Part shown: piece by piece, positions 46,722 to 58,082 of the stretch
How the letters are laid out: every line of letters begins with the position of its first letter
Position numbering within the stretch: the first letter of the stretch is position 1
Origin: Triangularia verruculosa
Taxonomy: Eukaryota > Ascomycota > Sordariomycetes > Sordariales > Podosporaceae
DNA: 64,000 bases
Reading direction: 5' to 3'
NCBI GenBank assembly: GCA_033296885.1
Contig: MU863894.1
Span: 289,403 to 353,402, forward strand
Program-made: the position numbers and the translations under genes
The notes under the pieces: model-generated
Seen by the model: only the letters and a program-made list of their open reading frames with translations
What the model was told of the DNA's origin: nothing
The model's database searches: none

Positions 46722-49274
46722 GCGCTGACTCCCCCTGTTGGTGATATCAGAGCGGAGGATAATCGAGGGACGCGGGGTTTGAATCAGGATTGCAACTGAA
46801 TTATCGACTGGACCGTCGTTTCATCAATGGTTACTTGGTACGGATACCCACAGCCATAGCGGGAAGGGCATGCATCATTTAATGGGAGGAGTGAAAAGAG
46901 CATTGGGTTTCGTTGGATTTTCCTGTTGCTGGGAGTCTGATATTGTTATTTTGGTACGTAGTTCTTGTTGAGCAGTGACAAGTTCACTATTATACAAACA
47001 CTCTTTTCAATCAATCAATGAGGCGTCCATGCCGAATAAAGTTTCGGATGAACAAACTTCCTCAATACTGTTGCTGCCTTGTGGGAAATGAGCTGCCCAA
47101 CCGAAGTCAACTCAGGGGTGACTTCAGGGGGCTAGGAGACAGACTTGTTGGCACGCGCTGGACAAAGAGGCTGGCATTGCAAAACAGTTGTTGAAGGCCT
47201 TGATACTAAGGTATTTAGAAGTCCCTCAAAAGATAAGTAAGCCTCGAAGGACAACGAAAAGGTGTTGGAAAAAAAGTGACCGGGCTTTAGAGATGGTTGA
47301 GAGTCCTTCGAAGATAGGTGTACCTATTAGGCTTTTTGAAAACAGATAATAGGCTACTACAAATGATAAATAAACCTTTGCTACACACTAAACTGCGATT
47401 TGACCTACGATACCCGTTATTCTGTCGAAGGCGTGAAGATGGGTGGTCTCGAGCTCACCATGTCACTATTATTACTTGGGTTCCAAACATTGATTTCAAC
47501 TTAGGTACCACTCTAATCGGCCGCCTTCAAATCTCTACTATCTCTCTTGTCTTTTGCCAATAGAAAGAGATCCGAATACCTACTTAACCGTTGGGAATCA
47601 TGTATTTGGGCTTGCCATCTTTTAGCAGAGGAGAAACCCTTAGGTTGTCTTCAATCATTAAACTCTAGTAGTGCCTAGTCATGGAGCAAGGTTTCGAGAG
47701 ATATACCGCATTCTTACACCACCAAGAAGGTTATCATCTCGGGCTCTTTTACCTCATGGAGTTTTTCTTTGGCCTCGCTGGGTGTATTATGCCCAGCCAG
47801 CTCGTTGCTTTAACGTCGATTTCTGCATCATCAGCCACCAACCCAATTCGGATCTAATGACAACAGGTTCCTACAGCAGTGCAATAGGTATCTAGGCCTC
47901 GGTGATACCTTACCCATCTTCCTCCTCTGTCCCAATCAAGATAATCAGCCCGCCAACCACCCGGCATACCATAACCACAACGAGTTGCTGACCTGCCGCA
48001 AGTTAATCGCCGAACACAACGAACCCCAGCCCCTTTTGAAGAGCCTCCGAACCGCTGACCGTATTCGGCCCTTCCCGAAAACACCTGTCATAAATCCACC
48101 TCGAAACATATTACAGACGTACACAGTATGTAGATCCCATCCACCTTTCTTGGTTTCTCGGTCATAGCCGATAGGGCTCACCCGCCGCCGCCGCCGCGCA
48201 GGATGTGGGACGCGGGAAAAGACATGGAATGTTACCACGAATCATTCTAGAAGTGGAAGGACAGAGGGAAAAAGCCCAACCTTCTGATCACTTAATGCAT
48301 TACACAATTGCTGACCTATGCTGGTCTGCGGCACTTGTGCCGGGAGAGAGCAAATGCGTTGCGTTTGCCGCTTTGCACCACCCACGTTGCATCCGGGTTT
48401 AGGGAGACCCATCTTCATAGCTACTACATCTACACAGTACGCATACACGCATAGAAACTGCATTGATTGTAACAAGCGTGCGTTGAGAAAAAAAAAGAAA
48501 GAAGAAGCGGTCAAACCTGTGAGCGCGTCAAAGAGCGTGGTATTTAGGAGGTGGGGGGGAGGGGGGTTGGAAGCCCCACGACCAATGTTGGCAAGTGGGA
48601 TGGCGGTCTTGTTTTCTTTGAAACAGGCGAGCGTGCCCACTCCAGATTCATGCTCCATCTGATCAGCCATCAGATTGGACCCTGAAGATCGTGAATCGCA
48701 GACACATCCTGGCATCGGAGTGTAAAGCAAGGTAGCTGAAAAAGAAAATTCGTGAATTGGTATCCAAATTTCTGGGATCTTATATCCCGTAATCCTCCCA
48801 CAAGATTTCCAGTACAAAAACAGAAAAGAATGTTGTAGTAATCCCCCCCCCCCCACCATCCTACCTCTTACTATCAGTCCCAAGTTGGCAAAAAGAGGTT
48901 TGTCGTAGTATAGTGACGTGGTATATAGTAAGAAAGACTCCAGTCGCCATGCCAATGATATAAATATTCCCAGTCCGCAAGGACCAAGCTGTAGTGTAGT
49001 GTGAAGTTGACTCCGATGATGAGGTTAAGTTCTGTTTTGGTGCCTTCCATGCATCCCGCTTCGTTGTCCGTAACAAGATATAAAAAGACAGAAACCAATA
49101 TTCCATTGCAACCTCCACCACTCTGCCAAAATTCCATCGCCACAACTTCCTCCTGCCACACTTCTGTCACCTCCTGACCCACTGTAGCTCCCATTAGTTT
49201 CGATATATAAGCCGCCTTCTCTCAAACGCTCCGCAGTCCACCTGCATCTCTTGTCCCATCTCCAAGCCCCAACT
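46722..49274. other. Gene-poor segment with a dispersed repeat relic
   Basis: About 2.5 kb between GH76 and the next gene. The portion 47149-47400 resembles a second stretch near 55 kb. A run of about 12 C is at 48843-48854. Other frames are overlapping and unsupported. Confidence 0.5.
47149..47320. repeat. Degenerate dispersed repeat, copy A
   Basis: Shares with copy B the word GCGCTGGACAAA followed by GAGGCTG. Further on, A reads AGGTGTTGGAAAA and GGGCTTTAGAGATGG while B reads AGGTGTTAAAAG and AGGCTTCAGAAATAG. Internal AGATAAGTAAGCCTC and AGATAATAGGCTAC units suggest it continues to about 47390. No coding capacity seen. Aligned by eye; the boundaries are approximate. Confidence 0.45.
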
Positions 49275-50570
49275 TTATTGAGATTTCATTGCCCGTGTAC
49301 TTCTGTACATTAGCCTTGGGGGCAACACTACCTCAACGTCCTCCGCCCCGTCATCCACCTCAAGCTTCATCTCACTTCCCAGCCCGTTGGTCTCTGCAGC
49401 CTTCAAGGCGTTGAGGTTGTCCTTTCGCATGCTTTGCGGGCGATAGCTCCTCCCGCGGATTTCCTCAGCATCCTTCTGAAGACAGGCGGGGCTTTCCTTC
49501 TTGACACGTTCCATCTCCTTGTCGGCTAGTTCCTTGGTCTCCCGTAGCCTCCGCTGAATCTTGGAAACCTCTTCGCCGCAGTCACCATCTCGTAGGAATT
49601 GATGCGCGGCATGCTCGCACATGCTCTGCACAAACTCGAGCCCCTTGTCCAGCTCATCATAAACATCGCCCTGCAGTGACTTGCCGTCAGGTCCAAGAGT
49701 GACACTGTTGCGGGCTCCGGCTCGGCCATAGCTACGGCCCATGGCAGCTCTGGCCGCCATCATTGCCGAGGGACCTCCGCCCATCAGTCGTCGCGTGCTG
49801 ACATACTGAAGAGCTGGAACTTCCTCGGCATTGCCGTTGGGAGATGCTGGGGCAGCCTCGATGGTGCCATCGCCGGATGCCGCAGTCAAATCGCCCTCCT
49901 TCTTTTCGTCATCTTCATCGTCGTCGGGCATGTCAAGTTCTGCTAACCGCTTGATCTGAGCTACCTTGGCGGCCATCTTGGCTTTGCGCATCATGTTCCG
50001 ACTAGCGCTAACAAACTTGACGAGTTCCTCGAAGAAGATCTGGACATAGCTGTCGTAGTAAACAATTATCATGCTGCGAGTCCGGTATTTTGGTGGCCCC
50101 CCATCACCGCTCATGACCGAGTCGGTGCGCTGTCGCTTCCGGAGAGTGGCCCGGGCGCGTGCTTGACCGGCTGCCCGCACCTTGTTTTCTTGTCGTTGAA
50201 TGGCAGACGGTGAGTGCGAGTCGGACGGGCTGGATGGTGGTTGACCAGCGCCGGCCTTGGCAGCGGCGGCTCCCGCGGCTGCAGCGTCGGCTGCCGCATC
50301 GCCATTGTCCTTTCGGGTTTCGAGCTGGGGCTGTGGTGTTGATTCCCTTGGATGGGCTTCGGGCTCATCGCGCGGTCTCAGCGACTCTGTCGAACCCTTG
50401 TTGCGGATCGACTTGGGCGCACCCGAGGACCTCCCGTCCGGCGACCTTTCTTTATCCTTTTCGGCCACCCGGGCCAGCTCATTCTGGCGCTGTTCAATCT
50501 GGCCGTTCAGTTCATCGAGCTTGTGCAACCAATCGGGCACGTTGCTGACGAGGTTCTTGAGCGCATCCAT
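49275..50570 (-). CDS. Unrecognised, conserved-looking acidic/coiled protein of filamentous ascomycetes
   Basis: Single frame of 431 residues from ATG at 50570 (MDALKNLVSNVPDWLHKLD). A short N-terminal helix pair (LDELNGQIEQRQNELARV) is followed by a disordered Ala/Ser/Pro-rich region to about 155. Then comes an ordered block (YYDSYVQIFFEELVKFVSAS, then a basic helix MMRKAKMAAKVAQIKRLAEL) and an acidic stretch (DDDEDDEKKEGD). A helical part near 330-385 (KGLEFVQSMCEHAAHQFL) precedes an acidic tail. The frame stays open upstream to a possible acceptor at 50667 (GCGTAG); a 55 nt intron from a GTAAAT donor would join an upstream exon in phase, but that exon has no ATG. Function unknown. Confidence 0.75.
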   Translation of the reverse strand: MDALKNLVSNVPDWLHKLDELNGQIEQRQNELARVAEKDKERSPDGRSSGAPKSIRNKGSTESLRPRDEPEAHPRESTPQPQLETRKDNGDAAADAAAAGAAAAKAGAGQPPSSPSDSHSPSAIQRQENKVRAAGQARARATLRKRQRTDSVMSGDGGPPKYRTRSMIIVYYDSYVQIFFEELVKFVSASRNMMRKAKMAAKVAQIKRLAELDMPDDDEDDEKKEGDLTAASGDGTIEAAPASPNGNAEEVPALQYVSTRRLMGGGPSAMMAARAAMGRSYGRAGARNSVTLGPDGKSLQGDVYDELDKGLEFVQSMCEHAAHQFLRDGDCGEEVSKIQRRLRETKELADKEMERVKKESPACLQKDAEEIRGRSYRPQSMRKDNLNALKAAETNGLGSEMKLEVDDGAEDVEVVLPPRLMYRSTRAMKSQ

Positions 50571-53500
50571 GGCCAGATCTTCCCCTTCACCCCCGCCGGC
50601 AGCAGCTCTTCTCCGTGGTAGGGCCGTGGTGGGCAGTTTTGTGGGCGTCGCTAGGGCCGCATGCACCTACGCGACCACAGATTTGGGAGGACGGAGAATA
50701 ACAATTTACCACTCCAGAAAAGCGACCCCTATGCTTTGGGGACCTGCTTTGGAAGCTTGTATGATATGCCAGAAGGCGCGTGCCAAAAGTTCGTGTCAAG
50801 GGTAAGGCGGCAGGTTCGGACGAGAAACGTCGAGCGTCAGGTGTTGTATAGGTCGGGGTTCGGACGGATCTTTCAAAGCGGTGCCGTGGGCTTTCAACAA
50901 TGGGCGTCGCAACACGGGTGTGCGCTGCGCTGTTTTTGCGCTGGTAAAATGACGCCGTCGGTGGCCCTAATGAGCTTGTTTATCAGGCCGCGAAGGCCGT
51001 GGGCGTGATCTGCCACGGTGCTTTTTCTCGTTTCTGTGTGCTGTGTTTTGTTGTTGGTCAGGTCGGTGGTTTGGGCGGGAGTCGGGCGAGGTGCGTGTTC
51101 AGCTGGGTTGGTTGTGGACAGCAGACAGGCGGGACTTGGCCAGAAATGGACAGAAATGGGCGGCTTCCAGGTTGTTCTTGTCTGCTCCGTCGCGTGGGAT
51201 TGCAGCGGATTGAAGGCCAGACTGCGGGCCAGGGGGGGTGCCACGCTAACAGGGGCACTAGTGGAGTCGGTGGGTTTGATCCGCGACTAAAAAGACCAGG
51301 TCCGCTGCCGTTTCTTCCCTACTGTGTAATCCTTCTGCGTGCGAGCCTCGGCGTTGGGGTTTCTTGCGAGAAAGAAAAACAAGAGGAAAGAGGAAAAGGG
51401 AAACAAGAGAAACACCGTGTACAATAATACCATCTATCTACCTATGGACCTGATCACAGCATGTCGATCACGGGCAGCTACTCCTATCTCCCTGAGCCAT
51501 TGCTGGGTGCATATTATTATCCCTCTGAATATCTTATACCCGACATCCCTGTGCCGACATTGCTCGCGGCCTTCGGTTGTGTCTCGCATCGCTGGCCATT
51601 TTCTTCTTTTTATGGCGAGGCACATGTCGAGCAACATCAGCGATCCATAATCAGGTCAGGTTGGACGACCCCCGACCGCTAGTTCATCCCGCAATGCTAT
51701 ATGTACAGTATCTGCAGCACCTAGGTGTTCCTACACAGTAGATAGTTTACTTACAACTGCGGGGAACCTCCCCCCCTGGCCTGGCCAAGTCCCCTTGTTT
51801 TGCCATCGCTTTGCTGTCACTCGTTATGCTAAGAAGGCTAGGGTAGGTGCTGTATGCGGTGTTTCTTGCAGTCAGAATCAGCAATCATAGCTTGGTTGTT
51901 GATGCATGTGGGCTGCGGCTATGGCTTGGAAAGTGCCCGCTTCCATAGATACTCTTGACTCGGCATTTACCCTTTTCGAATCAAGAAACACGCCGCACAC
52001 TGTGCTCGACTTGGCTCCGGGCACAAAAAAAGAAGCATGTCGAATGTTGTGTGCCAGTCAAGTGCGTGTGGGTATGCAGCCGCAGAGCGGTCAGGGATGG
52101 CATCGGACGGGTGTCAAGCCTCTTCAGCTGCAGGCTGCAGATGGGCAAGGTGGTGTTAGAGTTTTGTGGTGGTTGTCTTTCTGCAGGTGGGAATGCCCCT
52201 CATCCCTTCTCGTGGCCCGGGTGTGACGTCCGTTCTGTCTCTGGTCTTGACAACAAACAGTCTTAGATTGCTTGATAGAAAAGTCAGTGTTCCTAGGTTT
52301 GGCCCGTCCAACTTTGATGCGTCCCTGCCCCCTTTTCACACCCCTCTTATGTTGTGATCGGCAACCGGTCGCTCTCGTGACTTGTTGGGCTTCAGGGAAT
52401 CTTGCAGCATCTGCAACTTGGACATAAAGATCCAACAGGCCGAGGACGCACTGATTATTTTACTTTTCGTACTGTGTGAATGCCAGGTTGATGACGGAAG
52501 ACGGAAGCCGCGGGTGAAGAGTCTGCTGCCGGCCGGCGCTTGGCCGCCATGGTGACATCGGGCCTCGGAGCTTGGGCACCACAACCGGCGGCTTCAAATT
52601 CCCTCGCCCGTCGCCCTCGCAGCTCCATGCCCGTCTTCGTTAGGGCGGTGATCGGGTCGCCTTTGTTCGAGATCGAATCGAAGCCTTGTCCATCAACCGA
52701 GAGAGGCGTAGCACGACAGGCCACGCATTTCCCTGGTGGTCAAGAGAAAAGGAGTAGGTATGAGGATTTAGGTACGTTACGCATGTCGAACGCGGGGTAG
52801 ACTTCGATGCCGCCAGGCTGCCCAGCCTTTAATTCGGTGAGATACGATGGCAAGCACCCGCATACGCACCGCGCTGTTTCATTCGCAAGCACGGCAGTAT
52901 TGAGACGGCCGTTGGGGAGCAATTCATGGTCACCATGATCTTCTGGCTAGTCAAAAACTGATGAAAATCACTTCGGCAGTGGCAGAAGCTTGGCGGGGTT
53001 ATGAAGACGGCGCCAGCCGTTGAAATAACGCGCTCCCGTTGACTTGGCTTTCGGCCTGTTCCCCATCCGTCGCCTCCGCTCTCCAGTCTTTTCTGACATC
53101 TCGAGCTTTATTGTTCCTCTGATGAGGGCTGTGAGAAGGATAAACTTCGACAGACATTCCCCACAACCGGTTCGGCAGACAGATTCAGATCCAACCAGCT
53201 GATGATCACTTGTGCCAAGCGAGGTTGGCAGACCGTTACGACCTGATGAGCCTTTTCGAGCAGGCAGTCTGCAGATGGCACTCTCAAAACGGTAGGTATA
53301 TCGCCGCCTGTTTTGATTCTGCAGAACCCTTGCATTTTGCTCAACCTCTTGGTGAGTTCATCTCCCCAGATATGTTCTGACACGAGCATTTCCAAGAACC
53401 CTCGGTCAGGTCCGCAGCCACTCCCGTCTTCACTTCACTTTTCCCTCGCACCCAGCACAGTCTCAGCATTCTGATTTCCACTGTCCTCTTTGCGACCTTG

Positions 53501-56500
53501 CCATGTCGTGCCGAGGTTTGGTTGCACGACCTGCGGACGGTTATTGTGGCCGAACTACTTATTCTCGCAGCATTCAGCCGAATACCGAAGTCACTCTTGT
53601 TCGCGGCCCAGGGCATTAAGCTCTCTGTCTGACCCCATCTCGTCGATGAGCAGGCGAAGAGCAGTCTCTGCAGCAAAGGGCCTCCTGGCGAACTAATAAT
53701 AATGCCCAATGGTTCTGACAGCATCGAAATCCGCTCGGATCTTTCAGAGGTCTGACCGCTCATTCAGAGCTCTTGAGCGTATTCGTACCCAAGTATCGTT
53801 GCAATAACAGCCTCCTCCTGCAGACGCATACGAGACGACGACGGAGCGGACTCAACTCCGTGGAGTTTCGGCAGTCCAACCCGCTTGCGTCTTCGATTCG
53901 TCAGCTCGTAGTGGACTCCTTACGCACGTCACTCTGGCTCATCTATCCTTCCCCTTCTCCTCTTCCCTTCTCCTCTCGATGCAGTGCCGTGAGTGCTTCA
54001 TTTTCCCCTCACACAGGATCACAGAGCAGGCAGGAGCAAATTCTCATTGGCCGACAATTGTCAGCCACCATCAAGAAAAAGCAAAGAAGGTCCCAGCCAA
54101 CCGCGTTAAGTTTTTCCATTTTGGGCAAGCGGGCGCGGGATGTCAAGTGCTTGGAACGCGGGGGTGGTGTCTTCATTTTCACAAGTTCGAGCTCTCAATG
54201 AGCCTTCATAACCACCTCGCCAATCTCTCCCACAGTTTACCCTATTCCCTTTTCATAAGCCAAGAAGCCAGCAAAAAGAGGCTCGTCACGTTCCGCAGTT
54301 CGCTTCCGCCTTGCTTCATCATTTTTAGCACATCTGACGCAACCTAAGAATTTGTGTGTATCTACCTACCTCGCTGGTTCAAGAACCAAGACAAAATACA
54401 CCATCGTGACATCGTTGAAGATTTCGTGCGTTGTTTCTCAAAAGTTCCTCCGTGTCTGACATTTCAGAAGGAAATTTTCTAGCATCATGAGATCTCCAGA
54501 CCATTTTGATAGGCCCCCCCTGAAAACTGACAAACGCCTCTTCCGCCCTTGCCTCGGTTTTGCTACGTCAACGGCGTTTATGAATCATGGCCTATGAAGA
54601 TCGCTATTGACTATTTTTGTTTTTCGCGAATCGGGATGCGTGGGTGTGTTGGAGCGCGGGATCGTATCACCAATGAAGCAAAGATTTTGTGGCTCTACTG
54701 TGTTCTGTCCTTGCTGTCAGATATGGCCTGTGCGCAAACCCTCAGGATGCCAGCTCCCCGACATGGACAGGAGAGGGTGTTCCAAGCCGAACTTTTGCCA
54801 AGCAGTGTCAACAAAGACAGATACTGCGTAAGAACATTCGATCCTATTGAAAGGTGATGAAACACCGGACATATACTCCGTACTGGAGATTGATTTTCGA
54901 AGGATTCCGGGTGCTCCATCCAATCGGTCAAGCTGGTGTTACGATCTCCATCTCATACCGCTCATCAGGGATGTGCCCTGGCAACGCGCTGGACAAAAAA
55001 AGAGAGGCTGTTACACAAAAACCAGGCCTTTTACGAGTGTGAACAGGTGTTAAAAGATAGTTAGCAGGCTTCAGAAATAGTCAATATACCCTCAGACCTT
55101 TTCAACTCTCTTTTGAAGCCTATCGCTACTCTTCAAGGTGGCCAGCCCGGTTAGCAGTCTCGTTGTCTTTTTGCCCACGGCGTGGCCTGGCCGCCAACAG
55201 GCCTCACACGTGGGTTGTGGGTTTTCCCGTTGAGCACCCACCCGTCACCCGTCAGGTTGTGGGCAAATGGAAAATCTCGGGAAGAAAAGAACAAAGGAAA
55301 AGAAAAAGGAGCGAGGGTCAGGGTTGTTTGTGTTTGGCGGACGCGGCTAATGATGGGATTACGGACAAGAAAAATTTGCGACCCCACCCTTCTGGTTGAT
55401 ATTAATCGGCGACCTGGGGGGGATCCTCTTCAGGTTGGACGCCGGGACGGCTCGCAAGTCTTGGTTTTTTTGATTACTGATGCGAAGTCCGAGGGGCTGC
55501 GGTGTTAGGTAAGCATCATGAATCAGGACAAGTCAAGAGAGAATCCCGTGTTCGCACGAGGGGGGTGGTACGAATACGGGTACATGCGCCATCCAATGGT
55601 ACGGCAGGTAATATTTAATTTGAGAACTCTCAGAAATGAAGTGCCTTGTGATGAGGTTTTGGGTTGGTAATAGGAGATGATTGGGGTTCACGGCATATAT
55701 ATCGATCCTAAAAGGTGATACACATTGATGATGAAGCTTTTGGGGACGATTAATCAAAAGTTTCTTTGATGGTGGGGAAGTCGAGGGCGGGGGAAACAAG
55801 AAGTTTCCACCTCAGGTGCACCTTCCATGTCATTTCGCAGGTCACAACTGCTTCCACAACTCGAACTCACAACTCAGTAGCTTTCAGCTTCGGCAAATAT
55901 CACCATTTCCCATCAATTGCGACCATTTCTTCCTGCGCTTCCATGATGAGGCATCTCACACAGTACGAAAACAACATCGGTAACTACACAAGTGCCAAGC
56001 CAACAAGCAAGGTAATAACACCCGTGGACAGTGCCAATCTGATCCGATCCCAGTCTCCCACGCGGTTTTGGAACGGAATACCAATTTCAGGCTTCTTCAC
56101 AGCGCCCCAACCACGGGAAATACGTAGCACTTTATAAACAAACCAACAAGTGTAGTGTAAACATGAATCAATCGTACAGTCGATCTCGATCTCGATTCGA
56201 TAGAACTTCTCAACCCCAGACCAACTGGTAAAAGCGTACCCTCTTGGAACAATTGCAGTCAATCCTAAAAATAAGTACCCATCCAACCAGCCCATCCGAT
56301 TGGCCCGGATCCCTACCCGTAGCTCCAACGGTCACAAGACGGGGCCAGGTGCGTTTTTCCCCACATGGAAATCTTTCAACGTGCTGACACTACACTGTGT
56401 CAGGGCGTCTGAAGATTATTGGTGTGTCTTGCTAGCTTTAGGCCTAGAGTTATCTAAAATGCGCGTTCTAGGAACGTACAATAATCGATAGTGTTAAAAT

Positions 56501-56553
56501 ACAGCTTTTGTTTGTGGATTTTACAGTGTATCTGAGCCCTGTAGAATACAGGG
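50571..56553. other. Gene-poor segment before the retrotransposon
   Basis: About 6 kb. The first 700 bp is the promoter of the minus-strand gene. Open frames up to about 140 residues overlap on both strands. One minus-strand frame near 55984-56120 ends in a hydrophobic segment (LALSTGVITLLVGLALV), but lacks an ATG and intron signals. A second copy of the dispersed repeat lies near 55 kb. From about 56440 the sequence becomes AT-richer. Confidence 0.5.
54979..55100. repeat. Degenerate dispersed repeat, copy B
   Basis: Partner of the copy near 47.2 kb, in the same orientation. It begins with the shared GCGCTGGACAAA word and continues with AGGTGTTAAAAG and AGGCTTCAGAAATAG. It carries several insertions or deletions against copy A, so it is older than the LTR element. 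Identity is by eye only. Confidence 0.45.
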
Positions 56554-57006
56554 TGTGACGAACCCCTGTACAGAACCTCTGAAAGGGATACTCGGTTGAA
56601 GGCAACTTCTGACAATTGGTTCGGTGCAGCTAAACAGTGCACAACAAGATGTCTCAATGTAAACACAAGATACCGTGAATATAAGCTGTGATTGCATACT
56701 GCGGAACTATCTACAAGCTATCTAGTTCCTCCGTATATATAGATCTGTGGATCACCCGGATCACGTTTCCCAAAGGTGATCTGGATCACCTTTCCTTCCT
56801 ATAGCTCACTATGCTCACCGTGAGCTTGTCGCTCTGCTCACCGGGATCACCGTGATCCTTTCGCTCCACTCCTGATTGGTCCGTAATAATTGGCTGGAAG
56901 TGTCCCGCGCTCCGTGCGTTAGTCCTTTATTAACGATTATAATACGATACCCCTCCTTCTAGGTCGACGCCCCGACGACCTTAGTTTACTTCATTTTCCT
57001 TAATTA
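56554..57006 (-). repeat. 3' LTR (left copy), outer part largely unmutated
   Basis: Starts TGTGACGAAC on the plus strand, matching TATGACGAAC of the other LTR. The right border is inferred from the pyrimidine run after it. By eye about 22 differences occur over the 349 bp that can be compared, all transitions and no gaps. About 19 of them are the RIP product in the right copy and 3 (at the inner end) in this copy. Holds a TATATATA-like box near 56733 and clustered GGATCAC/GTGATCC words. Confidence 0.85.
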
Positions 57007-57027
57007 TTCTTCCCCCTCCTTTTTTCC
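57007..57027 (-). other. Polypurine tract of the retrotransposon (pyrimidines on the plus strand)
   Basis: A 21 nt run of T and C on the plus strand (TTCTTCCCCCTCC followed by T's and CC), purine on the element's coding strand, just inside the 3' LTR. This is where plus-strand DNA synthesis would be primed in an active element. The assignment rests on position and composition. Confidence 0.65.
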
Positions 57028-57750
57028 GTAAGTCTCCCTTATTCCTTTAGATTATTTTTACTATGTTTAATCGTATCTCTAAAACCTTTAGTTCGAAATT
57101 CTCTTAATACGCGTCTTTAGTTGCCGCTATACTTTAGTTTAGATACGAAACGATGCTGTATTCTTTTTACTTCTCTAAGGGCTTATTGTGTAAGATAGCT
57201 GAATGTTCTTCTCGTTATAGTAAATGTATTCGTCGTAAGCGTACTTGCGACGGTACTGGTATTCCGGTTCTAGTGTATAAGTATATATACAGGTTCTTCT
57301 TCTCCTATCGTTTTTATTTAATCCCTAGTCTAGTGGATCGTATTGTAGCCGAGTCTTGGCGTTTAGTCCGCGAGGAGGAGCTTACCGAAGAGCGCCTTTA
57401 ATGTAGTTAGCGTAAAGCTTAAGAGGTTCTTATTATATTATTTCGACTCCGGCGTTAACATTAATATTTATTAACGTGGGGTAGTAAAATGGTCCGCCGA
57501 GGGCTCGCCTTGTTAGACGAGCTTAAGGAGGTCGACCGTTGTAAATCGGAGGCCGTTATTAACGCCTAGGTTTATAGCGTTTTAGATATTATTGATTGGA
57601 ATGCCGTACTAAGCGACGCCCTTCCGATTAATCCCTTCCTATTTGCCTAAATATAGCTTACCCTTAACCTCTCCGATAGAAGTCCTCTAATTTCTTAGGG
57701 TAATTGAGGTTCGTAGTATTTAATTGTAGTTAAGCTCCTGGGTATTTATT

Positions 57751-57820
57751 AACTTTATAGTATAGCGTATAGTACGTCGACTATTACGTCGGAGGCGCGG
57801 GTTCGATTTCCGTCGAGGTT
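57751..57820 (+). pseudogene. tRNA-like remnant, RIP-damaged, inside the element's 3' region
   Basis: Ends GGGTTCGATTTCCG as a T-arm (stem GCGGG/TCCGT). The first seven bases AACTTTA would pair with the last seven CGAGGTT if C-to-T and G-to-A changes are allowed. A TAGTATAGCG-like D-arm and a hairpin with loop TATTAC lie between. Length is 70 nt, two short of typical. The anticodon cannot be read reliably. It is antisense to the element. It may be coincidence. Confidence 0.3.
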
Positions 57821-57899
57821 TTCGGTATCCAAATTTATAGGTATTACCTGTAATTTAGGTACCTTTTCTTTTTGTCGTTTAATTTAGCTTAGGTCGGTT

Positions 57900-58082
57900 T
57901 AGATATTGCCGATAGAATTCTTTTAATTTATTTAGGTAATTTAGATTTACCGTTAGTTTTTATAAGTTATCTATAGTTGGGTAATTTAATTAACTAATTA
58001 AGTATTTTAGTTAACCTTCGTTAAACTGTAAATCTAGTATTTCTTTTATATTATACTCTTTTTCTTCGTCCTCCGTTACCTC
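57900..58082 (-). pseudogene. Chromodomain remnant at the end of pol
   Basis: Read through stops, the minus strand gives EVTEDEEKEYNIKEILDLQF, then LKYLIS, a stop where Trp is expected, and LNYP. This matches the pattern E-Y-x-V-E-x-I-L-D...YLVKW-x-GYP of chromodomains. Chromodomains steer integration toward methylated histone H3K9 chromatin. Two aromatic-cage Trp positions are now stops, so binding would be lost. Confidence 0.85.

Noticed and set aside
55984..56328. 114-residue frame (minus) ending in a hydrophobic helix
   Set aside because: No ATG at its start, no clear intron or upstream exon. The tail looks protein-like, so a truncated gene next to the transposon cannot be fully excluded.
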